Origin: Nitrospirota bacterium
GTDB taxonomy: Bacteria > Nitrospirota > Thermodesulfovibrionia > Thermodesulfovibrionales > JdFR-86
Direction: 5' to 3'
DNA: 5,739 bases
NCBI GenBank assembly: GCA_030667205.1
Contig: DAOUWH010000121.1
Location: forward strand, 1-5,739
Shown here: piece after piece, positions 1 through 4,883 of the stretch
How positions within the stretch are numbered: the stretch's first letter is position 1
Layout of the letters: each line of letters opens with the position of its first letter
Program-made: the position numbers and the translations under genes
The notes under the pieces: model-generated
What the model was told of the DNA's origin: nothing
Databases searched by the model: none
Seen by the model: the letters and a program-made list of their open reading frames with translations, nothing else

Positions 1-310
1 GCCGGAGGGCCTTCTTTTTCTCCTCGAACTCCTCCTTGCCTATCTCGCCGTTTGCAACGCGATTTCTGAGTATCTCCATTGCCCCGTCCTCGGGGCGCGC
101 GCCCTGTGCGGGGCTCCTTGAGCTTATCACGGCCCAGCGGACGAGGAAGATTATCCCCACGACCACGGCTAACCAGAACACTATCATGATGATGCCCCAG
201 TACCAGTGGCCTCCGTAGCCGTAGCCGCCCATCATGCCGGGGCCCATGCCCCAGCCCCAGCCGCCCTGGGCCATGGGGGAGAGGCCGCTTATCAGTGCCA
301 GATTGTCCAT
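1..310 (-). CDS. SHOCT-domain small membrane protein (3' end cut off by window edge)
   Basis: This reading frame is open from the ATG at 310 to the window edge and gives 103 residues without a stop. A strong Shine-Dalgarno (GGGAGGA) lies just upstream at about 313-319. Residues 1-37 are rich in Gly, Trp, Met and Tyr and contain GPGMMGGYGYG. Residues 38-60 form one hydrophobic membrane helix (WGIIMIVFWLAVVVGIIF core). A short linker leads to residues 77-103 (AMEILRNRVANGEIGKEEFE...), which match the SHOCT domain, a short C-terminal helical motif common in small bacterial membrane proteins of unknown biochemical role. Usually such proteins end soon after this motif, so only a few residues are probably missing. 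It starts 30 bases after the stop of the ZraP-like gene, so the two are likely co-transcribed. The Gly/Tyr/Met motif is shared with that neighbour, which suggests a common location or metal-related role. The function itself is unknown; the family assignment is fairly firm. Confidence 0.85.
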   Translation of the reverse strand, partial: MDNLALISGLSPMAQGGWGWGMGPGMMGGYGYGGHWYWGIIMIVFWLAVVVGIIFLVRWAVISSRSPAQGARPEDGAMEILRNRVANGEIGKEEFEEKKKALR

Positions 311-331
311 TCTTTCCTCCCGGAAAATTTT

Positions 332-365
332 AAAAGCCCGTTACTCCTTCGCCGGACGGGCTTTT
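332..365. terminator. Bidirectional hairpin between ZraP-like and SHOCT genes
   Basis: AAAAGCCCGT (332-341) is a perfect 10-base inverted match to ACGGGCTTTT (356-365), with a 14-base loop. Read on the minus strand the stem includes the end of the ZraP-like gene's stop codon and ends in TTTT followed by AAAATTTT. Read on the plus strand it ends in TTTTT. The short U-tract suggests a weak terminator. It may lower expression of the downstream SHOCT gene relative to the repeat protein rather than end the operon. Confidence 0.45.
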
Positions 366-985
366 TCCCTTAGCTTGTGCTTGAGGTCGCGGAGTTCGTC
401 CCAGAGCTTTTCAATGGCCTCGGGCGTGGTGTCGGGGTCCTTAAAGGCTTCGCTGTAGTCGAAATTCTTCATGTGGAGCTGGCGCCTGAGTTCCCGCGTC
501 TCTTCGTAGAACTTCTGCGCCTCGGGGCCTGTCATGTCCCGGCCCCAGCGGCCCTTGCCCTTGCCCTTGCTCTCATGCATCATGCCGGGACCGTAGCCGT
601 AGCCACCCATCATTCCCTGGCCCATGCCATAGCCGCCCATCATATCGCAACCGTAGCCATAGCCGCCCATCATACCGGGGCCGTAGCCATAGCCGCCCAT
701 CATGCCGGGGCCGTAGCCATAGCCGCCCATCATGCCGGGGCCGTAGCCGTAGCCATGTCCGTGCATCATTCCGGGGCCGTAGCCATAGCCGCCCATCATG
801 CCGGGGCCATAGCCGTAGCCTTCTTCGGGCGCGGCCTGCTGCTTTTCGCCGTAGCCCTTCCCGGTCTCCATCATTTGCCTTCCGCCGTAGCCGGGGGCGT
901 CCATCATGCTCTGCGCGCTGGCGTAATCATACGCCGCCGTCAGCACGAGGGCCGCTACGGCCATGAGTATAAGTGCCTTCTTCAT
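341..985 (-). CDS. Secreted GYGYGPGMM-repeat protein with ZraP/CpxP-like C-terminal domain
   Basis: The protein has 214 residues. The start at 985 is chosen because AAGGAGGA sits five to six bases before it, and the protein then begins with a classic signal peptide (MKKALILMAVAALVLTAAYD, cleavage likely after YASAQ). An in-frame ATG at 1009 would add eight charged residues, with the SD inside the coding region. Residues 56-136 are eight tandem units of about ten residues, consensus GYGYGPGMMG. After a basic stretch (ESKGKGKGRWGR) residues 153-210 form two amphipathic helices (PEAQKFYEETRELRRQL and TTPEAIEKLWDELRDLKHKL). This resembles the Spy/CpxP/ZraP periplasmic metal- and stress-responsive chaperones, whose E. 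coli member ZraP also carries Gly/Met-rich segments. Many Met residues plus single Cys113 could bind soft metals such as copper or silver, but this is inference. It has its own promoter and precedes the SHOCT gene. Confidence 0.8.
   Translation of the reverse strand: MKKALILMAVAALVLTAAYDYASAQSMMDAPGYGGRQMMETGKGYGEKQQAAPEEGYGYGPGMMGGYGYGPGMMHGHGYGYGPGMMGGYGYGPGMMGGYGYGPGMMGGYGYGCDMMGGYGMGQGMMGGYGYGPGMMHESKGKGKGRWGRDMTGPEAQKFYEETRELRRQLHMKNFDYSEAFKDPDTTPEAIEKLWDELRDLKHKLREKARPAKE
578..820 (-). repeat. Eight tandem ~30-bp units encoding GYGYGPGMMG
   Basis: On the plus strand the unit reads approximately ccgtagccatagccgccc followed by atcatgccgggg, with a 30-base period. Six units keep GYGYGPGMM. 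One of these carries a six-base insertion (HGH replacing G), one reads GYGYGCDMM and one GYGMGQGMM. Neighbouring central units are almost identical at the DNA level, as expected for recent slippage or unequal recombination. The copy number may vary between strains or be collapsed in an assembly. Confidence 0.9.
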
Positions 986-1038
986 CTCTTCCTCCTTGGG
1001 TGTTTTCATTTAGGGTACTATAGCAGTTCCATCTCCTG

Positions 1039-1066
1039 AATTTACCACAACTGGGATTTTTGTCAA
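1039..1066 (-). promoter_or_regulatory. Sigma-70-type promoter for the ZraP-like/SHOCT operon
   Basis: On the minus strand a perfect -35 box TTGACA (1066-1061) is followed after 16 bases by TAAATT (1044-1039), matching TATAAT at four of six positions. Transcription would start near 1032, leaving a leader of about 45 bases before the ATG at 985. Just upstream (1067-1080) is the GC hairpin GGGGC-CGC-GCCCC. It lies after the stop of the preceding gene and might serve as a weak terminator, but has no U-tract. No clear operator is visible. Confidence 0.6.
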
Positions 1067-1100
1067 GGGGGCGCGGCCCCTGTTCCCGGATGCCTACGGG

Positions 1101-1565
1101 TTATTCATTCTCCATTTCCTCAAGCTCTTTTTTGACGACGGTCTCAAAGCACTCCCGGCAGATGCCATGTGTGAAATCCGCCTCGGTCCGGCTTGCGATG
1201 TAGTGCTCTATCTCGTACCACGGGCCCTGGCCCCTCTCCGTGCCCGTGTCGTCGCGTATCCTCTTGCAGTACGAACATATCGGCAGGAGCCCCTCCAGGA
1301 GCTTGACCCTGCGCCTCTCGCGCGTGATGATATTGAGGAAAAACGTGGTAGCCGTCCCGACCACGAGGCCGAGGATGCCGAAGAACACGGCCATGGGCAG
1401 GTGGTGTACGTCGAAGGCCTTAAAAAGCTCGCCCAGTTCCACCCCGCTCCACGGGTGCACCAGGCCCTGAAAGACCATGGAGAACGGGTGCACCACCACG
1501 ACCCCCATCAGAAAGCCTATGGCGGCGCCACCGGCGTATCTTTTAATGATGAGGTTGTCCTTCAT
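1101..1565 (-). CDS. Two-helix membrane protein with C-terminal CxxC...CxxC zinc-ribbon-like module
   Basis: The protein has 154 residues. Hydrophobic segments at about 12-34 and 57-80 should cross the membrane twice. The loop between them holds several His residues, and a basic stop-transfer stretch (TRERRRVK) follows. Residues 90-142 read LEGLLPICSYCKRIRDD...WYEIEHYI...FTHGICRECF. This short module, with Cys pairs at 97/100 and 136/139, is familiar as the C-terminal tail of PAS-, GAF- and receiver-domain signalling proteins (LPICxxCKKIRDDxGYW...FSHGICPxC). Its biochemical role is not settled; a zinc ribbon or signal-output role is plausible. Here it hangs from a bare membrane anchor with no sensor or kinase domain, which is unusual. 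The start at 1565 has a modest SD (AGGA, about eight bases upstream). Whether it has its own promoter or is read from the 69-residue gene upstream is unclear. Confidence 0.8.
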   Translation of the reverse strand: MKDNLIIKRYAGGAAIGFLMGVVVVHPFSMVFQGLVHPWSGVELGELFKAFDVHHLPMAVFFGILGLVVGTATTFFLNIITRERRRVKLLEGLLPICSYCKRIRDDTGTERGQGPWYEIEHYIASRTEADFTHGICRECFETVVKKELEEMENE

Positions 1566-1611
1566 ATCCCAATCCTGTTACGTATCGTTTGAAGGTGCGA
1601 TGAAAGGGGTA

Positions 1612-1649
1612 AGAGAACCCGGGCCAATGGCGGTAGGCCCGGGTTCTCT
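1612..1649 (-). terminator. Perfect 14-bp hairpin after the 69-residue gene
   Basis: AGAGAACCCGGGCC (1612-1625) and its exact complement (1636-1649) enclose a ten-base loop. It lies 18 bases after the minus-strand stop at 1668. There is no clean U-tract; on the minus strand the stem's TTCTCT is followed by TACCCCTTTC. It probably ends or attenuates the transcript of the small gene, or protects its 3' end. Confidence 0.5.
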
Positions 1650-1667
1650 GGAAGGGGGGCGGGGGGA

Positions 1668-1877
1668 CTAATTCCAGTTGATAAAACGCCTCGGGTTCGT
1701 GTAAGGGTCCCGGGCGTATATGTTGTTCTGTATCTCTTGGCGTTCGCTCTCTATATTTTCGATGGCCTCGGGGCTGGTCCCTGCGCCGCTGAGGGCGGCC
1801 ACGTGCTCGGCCTTTTTCCTCTGGAACTCCTTCATGAGTCCGTCTATCTCTGTCAGTACTGTTAGAATGTCCTTCAT
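1668..1877 (-). CDS. Small 69-residue helical protein of unknown function
   Basis: I do not recognise a named family. The gene begins at an ATG at 1877 with a strong SD (CAGGAGG) about six bases upstream and ends at TAG, so it is very likely translated. The protein has no signal peptide or membrane helix. It is charged and mostly helical: residues about 1-30 (MKDILTVLTEIDGLMKEFQR...) and 35-54 (SPEAIENIESERQEIQNN) would form a helical hairpin, followed by a short polar tail rich in Asn, Pro and Tyr (ARDPYTNPRRFINWN). The second helix starts with TSPEAIE, close to TTPEAIE in the ZraP-like protein at 341-985, and the underlying DNA matches at 20 of 23 positions. That could reflect distant shared ancestry or just a helix cap. 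It stands between the antiporter and the membrane zinc-ribbon gene and is followed by a strong hairpin. Confidence 0.7.
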   Translation of the reverse strand: MKDILTVLTEIDGLMKEFQRKKAEHVAALSGAGTSPEAIENIESERQEIQNNIYARDPYTNPRRFINWN

Positions 1878-1890
1878 TTCGGGCCTCCTG

Positions 1891-1960
1891 AACTCCGTTT
1901 CTATTCTGTCATGATATAAAAAACATTTGAATAAAAAATGAAGAAAATATGAAAAAAATG
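1891..1960 (-). promoter_or_regulatory. AT-rich putative promoter region for the 69-residue gene
   Basis: This stretch is strongly AT-rich within a GC-rich window. On the minus strand it contains repeated T-runs and TATCAT (1916-1911), a five-of-six match to a -10 box about 33 bases before the ATG. No convincing -35 box is seen, so the T-runs may act as an UP-like element. They might instead help terminate the antiporter transcript. Confidence 0.3.
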
Positions 1961-1972
1961 TGAAGGTGCCGC

Positions 1973-1994
1973 CATTGGGGCGGAGCCCCGAATG
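1973..1994 (-). terminator. Hairpin downstream of the antiporter gene
   Basis: CATTGGGGC (1973-1981) pairs with GCCCC (1985-1989) plus AATG (1991-1994), with one bulged base and a three-base loop. On the minus strand it follows the antiporter stop (2019) by about 25 bases. The first T-run (1958-1952) comes about 15 bases after the stem, so it is not a textbook intrinsic terminator. Confidence 0.35.
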
Positions 1995-2018
1995 CGATCT
2001 GTTTTCGAAAAGAGGGAC

Positions 2019-3195
2019 TTATCCCTGAAGCCAGCGCTTGCCGGTGAACATGATGCCGATGGCCCCAAGCGGCGCGGTGATAAGGATGCTCAGGACCGAG
2101 ACGGCGAGTATGACCTCTCCGGCGCCCACCCCCGCCGCAAGCGGCACGGCGCCGATGGCGGCCTGCACCGTGGCCTTCGGAATATACGAGACCACGCAGA
2201 AGAGTTTTTCCCGGAAATTGAATCCTGCTCCGAGGACCGATATATACGTGCCTATGCTCCGGGCTATCAGCCCGATGAGTATCAGGAGGGCCCCTGCCGC
2301 CCCGGCGTCGAGCGCCACACCCACGTCCACCTGCGCCCCGACGAGGACGAAAAGCAGTATCTCGGCGAATATCCATATCTTCGAGAGTTTCTCCGATATC
2401 TTGTGCGCCCTGTGCTGGGTCTTCTCAAGGAGTATAATGCCCACGGTCATCACCCCTATGAGGGCGGACATCTCAAGCTTCGTCTTAAGCTCCTCCTCAA
2501 GCCACGTAAGGAGCACCGCGCAGGCCACGACCACGATGGTCATCTTCGTGGCCCGCAGGTGGTAGCGCTCGAACAGGCGGTAAAGCGCATAGCCCGTGAG
2601 CGCGCCTATCGCCGCGCCGCTGAGGACCGCCTCGGGTATCTCAAGAAGTTTTAAATAGACGCTGTCGTAGCTCCCGGCGTGCATCCCAAGCAGTATCGTG
2701 AAGACGACTATCACGAACACGTCGTCAAGCGAGGAGGCCCCGAGTATCAGCGTGGGGATGCCCTTTTTCGTGCCCAGCTTCTTCTTCATAAAGTCGAGCA
2801 TCAGGGGCACCACCACTGCGGGCGAGACCGCCGCGAGAATCGAGCCCAGTATCGCGGCCTCGAGATATGTAATGCCAAGGAGCATCGGGGCGAACACCGT
2901 TATCGCCGCGCCTTCCACCACGGCGGGCAGGCAGGCCATTACCAGGGCGGTCTTGCCGACCCTGTTGATGGTCTCCTTTTAGCTCGAGCCCGGCCCTCAG
3001 GAGTATGACTATGAGGGCGGCCATCCTGAGGTCCGCCGAGACCGCTATCATCTCCGGCCTCATGAAGCCGAGCACATAGGGGCCAAGGAGCACGCCCACA
3101 AGGAGCATCCCAACAAGCCCGGGCAGGCGTAGCTTCCTGAAGACGTAGTCCGAGAATAGCCCCAGAAGCACTATCAGCGCAATGCTTACAGCCAT
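2019..3195 (-). CDS. CPA2-type cation/proton antiporter under fluoride riboswitch control, with a +1 frameshift
   Basis: The gene is open from ATG 3195 (GGAGG ten bases upstream) and continues, after a one-base shift near 2974-2980, to TAA at 2019-2021. Discounting the extra base gives 391 residues, the usual length for compact NapA/KefB-like antiporters without a TrkA domain. It would have about 12-13 membrane helices. The first frame covers residues 1-73 (...LLRAGLELK) and the second resumes as ETINRVGKTALVMACLP. The ion-binding aspartate pair typical of electrogenic CPA2 members is present at 157-158 (ASSLDDVF), at nearly the same position as in Thermus NapA. Other family segments include FAEILLFVLVGAQVD and SYIPKATVQAAIG. 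Cation/proton antiporters are a known gene class behind fluoride riboswitches. It probably exports ions or restores pH during fluoride stress; the exact substrate is unknown. The frameshift may be a sequencing or assembly error, or may have inactivated the gene. Confidence 0.85.
2974..2980 (-). other. Frameshift site in the antiporter gene
   Basis: On the minus strand the sequence reads GAG CTA AAA GGA GAC. Removing one base of the AAAA or GG run gives GAG CTA AAG GAG ACC, restoring ...ELKETINRVGKTALV. Both flanks match the antiporter family well and the later part shows no other damage, so the lesion is a single-base gain. No stop codon or slippery heptamer that would suggest programmed shifting is present. 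Confidence 0.85.
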
Positions 3196-3223
3196 CTATA
3201 AAAGACCTCCGATTGTTTTTGCG

Positions 3224-3255
3224 AATAAAAAAACTCCTGCCTCAAGTGCAGGAGT
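3224..3255 (-). terminator. Intrinsic terminator of the fluoride riboswitch
   Basis: On the minus strand ACTCCTGC (3255-3248), a seven-base loop and GCAGGAGT (3240-3233) form a perfect eight-base stem followed directly by a run of T residues. It lies just upstream of the antiporter SD. Its first five stem bases, ACTCC, are the same ones that form the aptamer pseudoknot, so ligand binding and termination exclude each other. Confidence 0.92.
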
Positions 3256-3300
3256 CATCAGGCCTTCCCGACCGGTTAAAGGCGAACTCCATCGCCGGGG
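3251..3300 (-). promoter_or_regulatory. Fluoride riboswitch aptamer (crcB motif)
   Basis: On the minus strand the RNA begins GGCGATGGAGTTCGCC (3296-3281), the hallmark first hairpin of the fluoride riboswitch, with stem GGCGA/TCGCC. The conserved AACC follows, then a hairpin GGTC (3273-3270) / GGCC (3264-3261), then TGATGACTCC. GGAGT in the first loop (3290-3286) pairs perfectly with ACTCC (3255-3251), the defining pseudoknot around the Mg-clustered fluoride ion. In this class, fluoride binding stabilises the pseudoknot and prevents the overlapping terminator, so transcription is ON with fluoride. The target is the antiporter starting at 3195. Confidence 0.95.
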
Positions 3301-3303
3301 TTA

Positions 3304-3333
3304 ATTATAGTTTTAAAGAGATGAGGATGTCAA
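3304..3333 (-). promoter_or_regulatory. Consensus promoter of the riboswitch-antiporter transcript
   Basis: On the minus strand a perfect TTGACA (3333-3328) and a perfect TATAAT (3309-3304) are separated by 18 bases. The start would fall near 3297, so the transcript begins right at the aptamer's first hairpin. A strong constitutive promoter fits control by the riboswitch rather than by a repressor. Confidence 0.88.
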
Positions 3334-3528
3334 TTTTGCAGCGCCGCCGAGGGCTACGAGAAAGCCGAAAAAGCCGACATAAGATGCCTTTCTTATCAGT
3401 GCCATGCAATTTGTCCTAAAATAAACAAACCGTGCCTCTGCACAGACAGACCTGTTTGTTAAACTGCCAATTGTAATATTATTTTACTATGAATCGGTCT
3501 ATTAACAGCCCCATCTTGATTCGCGCCA
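3334..3528. other. Divergent intergenic region, no gene seen
   Basis: This is the middle of the 395-base gap between the antiporter and the CNT transporter. I see no credible coding sequence on either strand. It holds a small inverted repeat ATAAGA (3379-3384) / TCTTAT (3391-3396) and the half-site cluster at 3424-3460. TTGTTA (3456-3461) and TATTAT (3477-3482) could be a second upstream promoter for the transporter, but the 15-base spacer is short. Confidence 0.5.
3424..3460. repeat. Inverted half-sites, possible operator
   Basis: AACAAAC (3424-3430) is an exact inverted match to GTTTGTT (3454-3460). Nested within are GTGC-CTCT-GCAC (3432-3443) and the near-palindrome ACAGACAGACCTGTTTGT (3442-3459), with one mismatch per half. 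The spacing and position upstream of the transporter promoter are compatible with a regulator site, but no known consensus is recognised. Confidence 0.3.
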
Positions 3529-3557
3529 TTGTGTTTTTAGCGCTCGCGGACTATAGT
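3529..3557 (+). promoter_or_regulatory. Putative promoter of the CNT transporter
   Basis: TTGTGT (3529-3534) and TATAGT (3552-3557) are 17 bases apart. The -10 box matches consensus at five of six positions, the -35 box at three. A start near 3564 would leave a 27-base leader carrying GGGGAGG before the ATG at 3591, which agrees with the chosen start codon. Confidence 0.4.
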
Positions 3558-3590
3558 TATAGGGACTTATTTTGGGGAGGACTGAGGCGC

Positions 3591-4883
3591 ATGTATAACC
3601 TTGTAAGCTTTGCCGGAATTTTCATGCTCATCGCCTTCGCGTGGGCGCTTTCCACGGACCGCAGGGCCGTAAACCCCAGAGTGATTATATCCGGCGTGGG
3701 GCTTCAGATGGTTTTCGCGGTCTTTATATTCGTCGTGCCCTTTGGGGCCAGATTTTTCCTCATAGTAAACAATGTCGTGGTGAGGGTTCTCGACAGCGCA
3801 AGCGCGGGTACGAGGTTTGTCTTCGGGAGGCTTGCGCTTCCGCCCGGCGCCACTAACGAGATGGGCGAGGAATCCATTGGCTTCATACTGGCGTTTCAGG
3901 CCCTGCCCACGATTATATTCTTCGCAAGCATCGTGGCCGCTCTGTACTACCTGGGGGTCATGTCCCGGCTGGTAAGGGTTTTTTCAAGGGTTTTCACATG
4001 GCTCATGAGGATAAGCGGGGCCGAATCCCTCTGCGCCGCAAGCAACATCTTCGTGGGTGTGGAGGCAGTGACAACCGTGAGGCCCTATCTCAAGGAAATG
4101 ACCCGCTCGGAACTCTGCACCATACTCACCGCGGGCATGGCCACCATAGCTTCAAGCGTGCTGGCCCTCTATGTGTTCATCCTCCAGGGACAGTTCCCCA
4201 TGATTGCCGGACACCTTGTGAGCGCCTCGATACTCTCTGCGCCGGCGGCGATCGTGATGTCGAAGGTACTGCTTCCCGAGACCGGAAGGCCCGAGACCCT
4301 TGGCGTGGAGGTAACGCCCCATTACGAGCGGGAGTCCTCGGTCATGGAGGCGATAATAAACGGCGCGAACGCGGGCTTAAAACTCGTATTCGGGATAGTG
4401 GCCCTCCTGATCGCGTTTCTGGGGATACTGGCGCTCTTTGACTCCGGCCTCGGATGGGCAGGGGGCTTAATCGGGATAAAGGGTTTCTCATTCACCACGA
4501 TACTGGGCTATATATGTTATCCATTTGCGCTTGTGATAGGCGTGCCGCCTTCGGACGCCATGGAAATTGCAAAGCTGATCGGCGAGAGGGTGGTTGCGAC
4601 CGAGGTGAAATCCTACCAGGACCTCGCGGTGCTCCTCTCCGAGGGTGTTTTAGAACATCCGCGCTCGGCGTTCCTTGCCACATATGCGCTGTGCGGTTTT
4701 GCGCACGTGGCCTCGCTTGCGATATTTGTGGGGGGCATCGCGGCCCTCGTTCCGGAGCGCACAAAGGACCTCTCGGACGTGGGCTTCAGGGCGCTCCTTG
4801 CGGCAACGCTCGCGTGCCTTATGACCGCCGCGGTGGCAGGCACTTTTTACATGAAAGGCTCGATACTGCTCGGAGGGCAGTAA
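3591..4883 (+). CDS. Concentrative nucleoside transporter (CNT/NupC) family homologue with altered substrate site
   Basis: The protein has 430 residues, near the usual 400-420 of bacterial CNTs. The frame is open from an ATG at 3489, but that start lacks an SD and its 34 extra residues are not family-like. MYNLVSFAGIFMLIAFAWAL with GGGGAGG upstream is the normal CNT beginning. It has the N-terminal helices (1-60), a middle gate-like region with FGRLALPP and FILAFQALPTIIF (80-120), ESLCAASNIFVG (145-156) and the C-terminal transport domain. CNTs use a sodium or proton gradient to take up nucleosides across the inner membrane. Key sites differ: the GQTE motif that contacts the base is GVE here (156-158, one residue shorter); NEFVAY is TEVKSY (337-342); the ribose-contacting Asn of CGFAN is His372. 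The conserved Glu residues 158 and 338 remain. Transport by the CNT fold is likely, but the substrate may not be an ordinary nucleoside. Confidence 0.85.
   Translation: MYNLVSFAGIFMLIAFAWALSTDRRAVNPRVIISGVGLQMVFAVFIFVVPFGARFFLIVNNVVVRVLDSASAGTRFVFGRLALPPGATNEMGEESIGFILAFQALPTIIFFASIVAALYYLGVMSRLVRVFSRVFTWLMRISGAESLCAASNIFVGVEAVTTVRPYLKEMTRSELCTILTAGMATIASSVLALYVFILQGQFPMIAGHLVSASILSAPAAIVMSKVLLPETGRPETLGVEVTPHYERESSVMEAIINGANAGLKLVFGIVALLIAFLGILALFDSGLGWAGGLIGIKGFSFTTILGYICYPFALVIGVPPSDAMEIAKLIGERVVATEVKSYQDLAVLLSEGVLEHPRSAFLATYALCGFAHVASLAIFVGGIAALVPERTKDLSDVGFRALLAATLACLMTAAVAGTFYMKGSILLGGQ

Noticed and set aside
377..1039. A 220-residue plus-strand reading frame rich in AIAAHHAGAV repeats
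   Set aside because: It is the antisense shadow of the GYGYGPGMM repeat gene. The opposite strand has the signal peptide, SD, promoter and family-like domain; this frame has none.
1650..1666. G-rich run as a possible G-quadruplex
   Set aside because: Only two long G-runs separated by a single C are present, which is not the usual four-run arrangement with loops.
1992..2654. Long plus-strand frame opposite the antiporter
   Set aside because: Composition is Arg/His/Gly/Asp-rich without domain features, and the minus strand encodes clear membrane-transport motifs here.
2725..2973. The out-of-frame tail of the first antiporter frame, ending at 2725
   Set aside because: After residue 73 it reads as Arg/Gly-rich nonsense, while the family sequence continues in the other frame. 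It is a product of the frameshift, not a separate domain.
3213..3419. Small plus-strand frame over the riboswitch region
   Set aside because: It runs antisense through the terminator, aptamer and promoter, has no good SD, and its product is unremarkable.
3489..3590. N-terminal 34-residue extension of the CNT transporter from ATG 3489
   Set aside because: No SD precedes it, a plausible promoter lies inside it, and the family start MYNLVSFAGIF follows GGGGAGG at 3591.
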